Shown here: positions 37,267 through 64,000 of the stretch, piece after piece
Position numbering within the stretch: the first letter of the stretch is position 1
How the letters are laid out: the number at the start of each line of letters is the position of its first letter
From: Pagrus major
Lineage: Eukaryota; Chordata; Actinopteri; Spariformes; Sparidae
DNA: 64,000 nucleotides
Assembly (NCBI RefSeq): GCF_040436345.1
Contig: NC_133235.1
Location: 24,142,660 to 24,206,659, forward strand
Reading direction: 5' to 3'
Made by a program: the position numbers and the translations under genes
Notes under the pieces: generated by a model
Seen by the model: the letters and a program-made list of their open reading frames with translations, nothing else
What the model was told of the DNA's origin: nothing
Databases searched by the model: none

Positions 37267-37272
37267 TTTATT
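37267..37272 (-). terminator. Candidate polyadenylation signal of the somatostatin-like gene
   Basis: TTTATT on the plus strand, that is AATAAA on the minus strand, about 110 bases beyond the stop codon at 37381. Confidence 0.5.
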
Positions 37273-37380
37273 TTTTATCACAAGACTGAGTGCAGTTGAA
37301 AATAATTGCATGGGACATTGAAGCAACAAGTTAAAAGGGGGATGTCAAAATCAATCTTGATCTTATCAATAAAAAAAAAG

Positions 37381-37572
37381 TTAGCAGGCAGTCAGGGTTT
37401 TCCAGAAGAAGACTCTGCAGCCGGCCTTGCGAGTATAAGCTACCACGCCACCCAGTCCACGTCGATTCTTCTCCCGTTTGTCCGTCTCTGAAGGTTCCTG
37501 GGGGATTATTCCATTTTCGGATTTGAAGAGTTTATAAAGCAAGTCTGTAAAGCTCTGTTTCTTCGTCGATTC
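37381..37572 (-). CDS. Somatostatin-like gene, exon 2 (propeptide and hormone)
   Basis: Sixty-three codons plus TAA, starting ESTKKQSFTDLLYKLFKSEN; acceptor CTCCATAG. Basic sites at K80-R81, R85-R86 and R96-K97 partition the prohormone. Confidence 0.92.
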   Translation of the reverse strand, partial: ESTKKQSFTDLLYKLFKSENGIIPQEPSETDKREKNRRGLGGVVAYTRKAGCRVFFWKTLTAC

Positions 37573-38163
37573 CTATGGAGGAAAATAATGGCATTGTGTA
37601 AATGTTAAAGAATCAATAACATTTGAATGTACTTCAAGCAAAAGATAATTTCTACCAAACTGTAAATCAGTATAGGAGTGTCAGAAATTTTGCATTTGTA
37701 GCTTAAAGCCAGAAAGAGAAATTCAGAGTTGTTTTGCTCCTCTAATCTTTAATCTGCAATTTCATGGAGCTGCAGCTGTGAGGATAATCAAATGACAGAT
37801 ATCTGGGCAGGTAGCTCTGACAGCATCCAGAAGGACTCACTGAGAATAAAATTACACTTCCAACAGATCAAGATCAATAAAATGTCTGTGCACAAACAGC
37901 AACAAACTTTTCTAAATTGGAAAGCTGTAGGCAGGATATTCAATCGTGGCAGGGATTCGGGGGATGACAACAAACATGAATAAAAAGTAGAGAATCAAGT
38001 GAAATAAAGACGTCTTTACCTGTTGTACATCTCGTAGTTTGTCGAGCCATGACAACGAGTCTGGCTGAAGTTGGAGGTCTTTAAATTCCTGCTCCGTCTC
38101 TGTATTTTTCGCGACACATGATGCGAAACACAAAAGTGCCAAAATGCACAAGACGTGGGCCAT
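37381..38163 (-). CDS. Somatostatin-family preprohormone, divergent (SS4-like), two exons
   Basis: Coding exons are 38163-38020 and 37572-37381 on the minus strand: 111 residues plus TAA. Somatostatins are secreted cyclic peptides acting on G-protein-coupled SST receptors to inhibit hormone release. Residues 1-18 (MAHVLCILALLCFASCVA) form a signal peptide, followed by an acidic propeptide. R96-K97 precedes the C-terminal AGCRVFFWKTLTAC (98-111), with Cys100 and Cys111 placed for the ring disulfide and the FWKT receptor-binding core intact. R85-R86 offers an alternative cleavage giving a 25-residue form. The single phase-0 intron falls between Gln and Glu, exactly as in vertebrate somatostatin genes. 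Relative to SS-14 ([14 protein letters not shown]), positions 4, 5, 11 and 13 differ. The TAC ending recalls the catfish 22-residue form, hence the SS4-like call. An in-frame ATG 19 codons upstream (38220) is less likely, because the hydrophobic signal starts at the chosen Met. Confidence 0.9.
37573..38019 (-). other. Intron of the somatostatin-like gene
   Basis: A 447-bp intron with GT-AG ends; nothing else recognised. Confidence 0.85.
38020..38163 (-). CDS. Somatostatin-like gene, exon 1 (signal peptide and start of propeptide)
   Basis: Forty-eight codons ending ...RDVQQ; donor CAG|GTAAAG. The hydrophobic core LCILALLCF follows the initiator immediately. Confidence 0.88.
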
Positions 38164-38266
38164 CGTTAGTTGGGAAATCTTGCTTGTTGAGAGAGAATTC
38201 TTCGTGGTGAGAAACAACATCCACCGCTGATGTGCACCCTAATTGTACAGCACAGTGGCACTTCTG

Positions 38267-38273
38267 TTTTTAA
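38267..38273 (-). promoter_or_regulatory. TATA-like element of the somatostatin-like gene
   Basis: The minus strand reads CTTTAAAAAC about 105 bases before the chosen ATG, a plausible TATA variant. No consensus cAMP response element (TGACGTCA), the hallmark of mammalian SST promoters, is visible within the next few hundred bases. Confidence 0.35.
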
Positions 38274-38279
38274 AGTGGC

Positions 38280-41200
38280 ACCTGGGCCTATAAAGGAAGG
38301 AGGAGTGTGGAAGTTATTTGCGTAAAGACCATCTTCAATTTTGTGTTTACCCCCATTAATTCACTGAAGCATGTACTGTGTAATTTACAGCAGTCATTAG
38401 GAGCGAGACAAAAGGTCTAAATGAGGACATTTTCACCCTCACGCTTTTTTCCGGGTGTCGTCATTTACATAAACACACCGTAATCTGGCTGTATAAGTGA
38501 AGGTCATCCTGATGCTGTCATTGCAGTAACGTGTAAATGTGAAAGATCCCCTCTGTCTCCTTGTTTAAAAGCAAATTCTTGTAAGTTAAGTGCGATGTGC
38601 ACTCATGTAAAATAAAACATTAATGACGCCGACATGGGGGGAAACAATGATTTCATTAACCCTGCTGAGCCATAAACGTGAGTCAACGGGCACCGCAGAG
38701 ACATCGGGATATCCAGAGGCCATAAAGGTCAACTTATCATTTGTTACACCCCTGTGAGTTTGTTCTGCGCATCTCTTTAATGAGATTTCTGCTCTGTTTA
38801 ACTTAACAGTTCTGCTGCGTCTGAATGAAGCCATTGTTTGTCACAGGATATAATGATTTTGTAATGGTACATGCTGCAAATGTGCAATTACGTTATGTGG
38901 ACTGAAAATGTAGCAAACCACACTTTAAAAAAGTCGTCCTGTATTAATGCTTCAGGGTTATGAGGTTAAAATGCTTCTTAATTCAGAGAGATGTGAAGGC
39001 AAGGTGGGTTAAAAGACTTAATTCAATTGTGAATGAAATTGTAAAATGAAGGAAAATGGGAAAACAAATGTACATATGCTACATTTACAATTCCATATCT
39101 TTTGCCAGGCAGCAGGCTGAACAGACCGTGGCTGGGGCGGGTGTTGTCTTTTAGTACCCTTTGGGCTCTGTGCAGACATCTGTCTTCACAGGTATCACTG
39201 ATGTGCTGTAGATTGGTACTGATTATATTCTGGGAGGTTGTAATTACCCACTGTAGAGCCTTTATGTCCTGGGCTGTGCACAAACCATGCCGGTTTGTGA
39301 TGTTTCCAGTCAGGATGCTTTCTTTTTTTTTTCTCTCTCTGTAAAAATTTACCAGAATCTGGCTCCTGAATTTAGCCTTTGTAAGAGTCCTTTCTGTGTT
39401 TTTTTTTTAACCAAATAGATACATTACCTTGTTGCTATACATCCTGCGAAACAGCTGTGTTAAAAAAAGGAAAGATGCACAATCTAGCCAGAACCAAATC
39501 GTCTAGGTGGTGGTACTCGTGCCACTTTTGTCCACAGGGGCCGCCAGAGTCAACAAAAAAAGGGAAAGTGAAAGATCCTTGTAGCTGCTTTAATAAAGTC
39601 TGTCCAAGTAATAAAGTGGCAACCAAGGCCAATAATAGGAAAGTATTATTTATCTTATGAAGGTGAAGAATTAGGCTTAAATGTGAGTGGACAAGATCCT
39701 GTCCCTTCCTACCTTAAGACAAATGCAAGTGATTTTTTCCTCGAAACACACTGGGTGTGAAAATGAATAAATAAGTCTTAACCAGAGTGAGTCAAACAGG
39801 CAATTTCTTGACAGTTTCTATGGAAATTGCCCTGCAAACCTGCAATGAAATGTTTATAATGGGAAGTTATTGACTTTGCCTGTAGTCATTTCTGGATAAA
39901 GATTTGACCTTGTCTGTCAGTAAGTATTTACCTTTCAACACATGAAGCTTTCCTGTAAAAAAAAATAAAAGCAAATGTCTTCTAGTCCATGTAAGGCATA
40001 TGTGTGGGGAAAACTGGAAGGACACGTGTCCTTCTCAAGCAGGAGACAACCTTGAAGTGCTTCAACCTTTCAACAAATCGCCATTCTAACCCAATTAGAG
40101 AGGTGTAGAGGCCTAATACAGCTGCCTAAACAATTAGTAAGTGCACTGTCGGGAGCAGAATAATCCTGTTAAGAAAGCTACTGAGAGCACTTTACAGCAA
40201 GAGTGTTTCTATCCATGCTGACAACTGTCTGCGCCAGGCCATGTAAGACTTATCTAATTCAAGGTGGCATTCAAGGAGCGGCTGCTTGTTATATCAGGCT
40301 TTGCAGATGTGTGGGAACTATGATGAACTGAGATTTTTGCTCCAAAAACGTCAAAAAATTAATTAGATAATCGGTGTGATAGCCTATCATCACAGGTTTT
40401 TAATTCACACAAGAGGGTTCAGCTCTTCTTCAGCTGTTACTTGTGTTAGGTGTCGTTCTTACATAAGCATATGAGGCTGTTTGTTATTTTAGACTCTGAG
40501 GAATCGATATCTTGGAATATCTGCGTGCCAAAAAGCAACAGTATTTCGAACACAGTGTTGTTTAAGGACATTATTGGGCCCGTTTGCATCTAACTATGTG
40601 GGGAGTTTGCATCTATTGATCAACGGCAGATTTGGATGGGCGAGTTTGAATGACTGTCCCTCAGGGGTGAACTGCTCTACTGATTCGCTGAGAGAATAAT
40701 GGAGAGGGATACAGTGCTGAAATAAAAAAGAGGTATGGGGCCATTCTGCATTTAAATTACAGATTTATCCAGCTTTTGAAAATAGCGTCTTTCAAACATC
40801 ACATGTGGAATCATTGGGTGGATTAACATACCATAAAAACAACCATTATTTCACTTGATTTGTGTTTTATTTTGATATTACCACCCCCAAATGGCACACC
40901 AAAGAAATAAAAAAAACATAATTCCAAAATGTACTGTTTAGTCTCGGGATCTTAATGTGCATTTTCTGTCCGGCAGCCACAGAGGCAGCAGCAGCAGTTT
41001 GATTGCAGCGTTGCCTTTCATTTAGAAAGTTCATTTCGAAATGGATTGGAAAAAGTTGCAGGCAGTATGAGTCATAATACGTGAGCTTCTCCATGCACCA
41101 TTTAACATCAAAGAAATGCTTTTTAGAGCGACCGGCACCAATGACGCACGATATTTGCGGGTGAAAACGCGACAACATAACAATTCCACAGCCAGCGTCA

Positions 41201-41996
41201 CATTTATGACACGCTTCCTCTCAAGATGTCATAGGAACATGTGTGTCATCTGTTGTGACCTCAGACTTGTATACTGGCTTTAACCAGTCTTCTCCAGTGA
41301 CTTGGAAGGAAGCCGCAAATCAGCACTGTATCAATAGGTGAATAATTTCTCAGTAGTTTGGCTGTCGTCTGCACAAATCAGGACATTAGTTTCTTGTTTT
41401 TATCCAAGGAAAGGGTAACATAGGCAAGGTGATGTGCTGTTATCAATGAAGGTATACATGGTCACAACCTGGGATTGTTGAGGTCACAGACGGCTTGTAT
41501 TCAATATCTAAATATCAGTTATTTATAATATTAAAACAGGGAAGAATCTCAAAAAAACAGAAGAATGTAAGATGTAGCATTTGAAGTAAGACAGAGATCT
41601 CAGTGGAAAAAGTTAAAGAATTTACAATTAAGAAAAAACTGCTGTGCTGCTACGGTATTATTACTTGAGTTACTACAAATACAACTACTGTAGTACTTTT
41701 ACCACTGCGGTTACTAACTGTTATTTAGACCCGAGTCTAATAATAACACACTGGTGTCACGCTACAGCCTCTGGAAGCCTCATTATTTCAGTGTACACCA
41801 TCATCAGAGCTTATATAACAACTGTCTATCAAGATGATTGGCAGTTCGGTTGAAATGTGTTTCAAAATGTGTGTTTTCTTCAGAGGTTTGACTTATAAAC
41901 GCAGATTTGTAACATGAAAGCACCCGCTTGCCAAATAGACATGAACACCACACACTATCAAGACTGTTTTAGCTCACATTTCTCATGTCTTCACAC
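38280..41996. other. Intergenic region between the somatostatin-like gene and col4a3
   Basis: No functional gene recognised. It contains a LINE reverse-transcriptase remnant (39060-39325) and a repeat-like segment around 39480-39600. The minus-strand open frame 40867-41178 has no recognisable domain. Confidence 0.6.
39060..39325 (-). mobile_element. LINE (Jockey/L2-group) reverse-transcriptase C-terminal remnant
   Basis: The minus strand reads SILTGNITNRHGLCTAQDIK, then ALQWVITTSQNIISTNLQ, CEDRCLHRAQRVLKDNTRPS and HGLFSLLPGKRYG. This order (SILTG-CTA-D-KALQ-V, cysteine-rich RCL-A-KI/VLKD-PSHGLFSLLP-GKRY) is the end of the ORF2 protein of teleost non-LTR retrotransposons. Only about 85 codons remain, without catalytic motifs, so it is a 5'-truncated dead copy. 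Confidence 0.75.
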
Positions 41997-42429
41997 TTTA
42001 AAGCTGCTGTAAGTGATTTATTTTTATTAAAAGAAGTAGGAAACGGCTCTATATTCTAACAGTAATCACTGTTATAGAGTGTTTGGTCAGTAACCCATCT
42101 CTCTCCTCCTCCTGCTCATGCAGTAAAAGAGAAGAGACATTTTCTGGTATCCCTGCCCACTTTATCCAATCAGGACAGAGAACTCCATTAAGAGGCGGTC
42201 CTGTCATGGCATGGTTACCCCCCTCCCTACCTCTTACGATAATATAAATAAACAAAAATAAAATAAAATTAATACAAAGTGCAGACAGCAGGATCCTCCT
42301 GTTTGTTGCTATGTCTGGCAATTAATGCTGCACATTCATGTGGTGACATAGTGAGGAGGGAGGGGATTGCTATCTGCAAAACGGAGAGGAGGTTAGCCAA
42401 CCGATGACGACACTTACAGCAGCTTTAAA
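41997..42429. mobile_element. MITE with 19-bp perfect terminal inverted repeats at the 3' end of col4a3
   Basis: The left end TTTAAAGCTGCTGTAAGTG (41997-42015) is exactly inverted at the right end (CACTTACAGCAGCTTTAAA, 42411-42429). The 433-bp element has no coding capacity. It starts 37 bases beyond the col4a3 stop codon, so it lies inside the probable 3' UTR. Minus-strand AATAAA hexamers inside it (42017-42022 and 42023-42028) are the first canonical polyadenylation signals downstream of the stop. The superfamily is undetermined because the outer TTTAAA is itself palindromic. Confidence 0.8.
42017..42028 (-). terminator. col4a3: Candidate polyadenylation signals of col4a3, within a MITE
   Basis: Two AATAAA hexamers on the minus strand, about 440 bases after the stop codon. 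No canonical hexamer is seen between the stop codon and this point. Confidence 0.4.
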
Positions 42430-42465
42430 TGACACTGAAAAAAAGGAAATGCTTGATGTTGAACA

Positions 42466-62821
<20,356 letters not shown>

Positions 62822-64000
62822 GGCTGTTCTTGCTCCACTTACATCAAAAGCATAGGAGTAAGCACATATACCACCATGTCCTTTTTGAGCGTCCTCTTCA
62901 ACAACCGGCCGTCACTGCACACCCACCCACCGCTGTACTATGGGTTGATGTTAATGGCTTCAGTTAAATTAGAGTTCTCCATCTGGGTTTCAAGTGTCTT
63001 GATAGACAACACAGCTCAGATATGTTGTTTAACTTGACCCTGAAGAGGGAGGCGGTCTGGATTCACCCATGTGGTCGACCCCGATCATCCTCCCTCTCCT
63101 CATCTCATTCCCAATACTCACAAACAGTGGCAGTTGCTCTGTTTGGTTTTTACTGATCCGGAGGCAGGAGTTTGTATCCTTTCTGAGATTATCCAGCTTG
63201 GGAGGCACTGAAGTGTTCATGAAGATTAATTTGAGCTTCTGAAATTGGGTGAGTTTTGATAATTGTTGTATGTAAATGATGGACTGCTACCTATAGATTA
63301 CACGGGGTGTAAACTTTTACGCCTGAGCGGGAAGATAGCACCAATTTTTTTCTTATCAGCGGCATATCTTAATTTGTTTTTATCATTATTGCATGTACTA
63401 CATTTGATCTCAAAGACAAGTTATTCTTTAATGCAACAAGCTATCAACTGGCCCATGGCTCACAGGTGTCTTTGGTGTTTCATGTTATCCTTTCATGCAC
63501 CACAGGGTGCAGCACTGAGTCCAACACTCACCTGTTACGCAGACTGATGAGATGAGAGATGGGATCCTCGGTTACTGCTGTGACTCTGTGTCCCCTCAGG
63601 TGAGTCCAACAGCAACGATATTAATCAATAATACCAAGTAATAACAGCAGTATGACATGCATGTTGTGTTTTTTTAAGATTTTATTCTTTCCATGCCATA
63701 TCCATCTGTACAATTTAGTTGCTTTCTAGTTTACAATTCATGACAATGAGAATCTTCAGTCGAAATTCAAAATTTCATCTTGGTATTTCAGTGCATAACA
63801 ATAAACAGAGTAAGATACATAAAATAAAAAGTACTACAAGAATTATAAATATGAAACAGTATATGTGTTAATGAAAAAAGAAACTGAAGGATATTTGAAA
63901 CAAAGAAGATGGGATGTAATCAATATTGACAAAGGAATGTGAAAAAGTCAACGGTATAAAGCAGCGATGGAACGTAACTAAGTACATTTACTCAAGTACT
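62822..64000. other. Upstream flank of col4a3 and right edge of the window
   Basis: The 5' UTR and promoter of col4a3 must begin here. No TATA box or CpG island is evident. I looked on the plus strand for the first exon of a divergent col4a4 and found no signal peptide with a convincing donor. The last 35 bases (GTAACTAAGTACATTTACTC and following) match the start of the same dispersed repeat seen at 43041-43195, truncated by the edge. Confidence 0.5.

Noticed and set aside
37381..37572. Urotensin II-related peptide as the identity of the hormone gene
   Set aside because: Urotensin peptides have a CFWKYC hexapeptide ring. This one has the 14-residue somatostatin ring with FFWKT between cysteines 11 residues apart, plus the somatostatin intron position.

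Overview
The window is vertebrate nuclear DNA, almost certainly from a ray-finned (teleost) fish. The genes are vertebrate-specific families with GT-AG introns, the introns are far shorter than in mammals, and the intergenic DNA carries teleost-type dispersed repeats, small inverted-repeat transposons and dense microsatellites. The track of open frames is mostly noise. Three real protein-coding genes can be rebuilt exon by exon, and all three are complete.

Layout. (1) 3329-27314, plus strand: fgf12, A-type isoform, five coding exons, 241 residues. It encodes an intracellular FGF homologous factor that modulates voltage-gated sodium channels. A CpG-rich leader with CAG, CA and GA microsatellites precedes it, and a 3' region with polyadenylation signals follows. 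(2) About 30.1-37.3 kb: intergenic DNA with a three-copy dispersed repeat and a striking 19-copy, 42-bp minisatellite (33991-34788) that is open on both strands. (3) 37381-38163, minus strand: a two-exon somatostatin-family precursor of 111 residues whose C-terminal 14-mer is strongly altered outside the FWKT core. It best fits the teleost SS4 type. (4) 38.2-42.4 kb: intergenic DNA with a LINE reverse-transcriptase remnant and, next to the collagen stop codon, a 433-bp inverted-repeat transposon. (5) 42466-62821, minus strand: a type IV collagen alpha chain with 52 coding exons. All junction phases agree and the total is 5010 bp, or 1669 residues. N-terminal Cys-rich segment, interruption pattern, alpha1-like NC1 domain and exon count identify it as col4a3. 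(6) 62.8-64 kb: the upstream flank of col4a3, where a divergent partner (col4a4 in other vertebrates) would be expected beyond the right edge.

The genes do not form a functional pathway; their proximity is syntenic. In humans FGF12 and SST lie on 3q and COL4A3 on 2q, so the fish order fgf12-sst-col4a3 may preserve an older linkage. I found no CRISPR, prokaryotic or viral system, and no convincing RNA gene. The most interesting items are the divergent somatostatin, the col4a3 C-terminal tail ending in RGD-Asn, the double-strand-open minisatellite, and transposons sitting next to or inside the genes.
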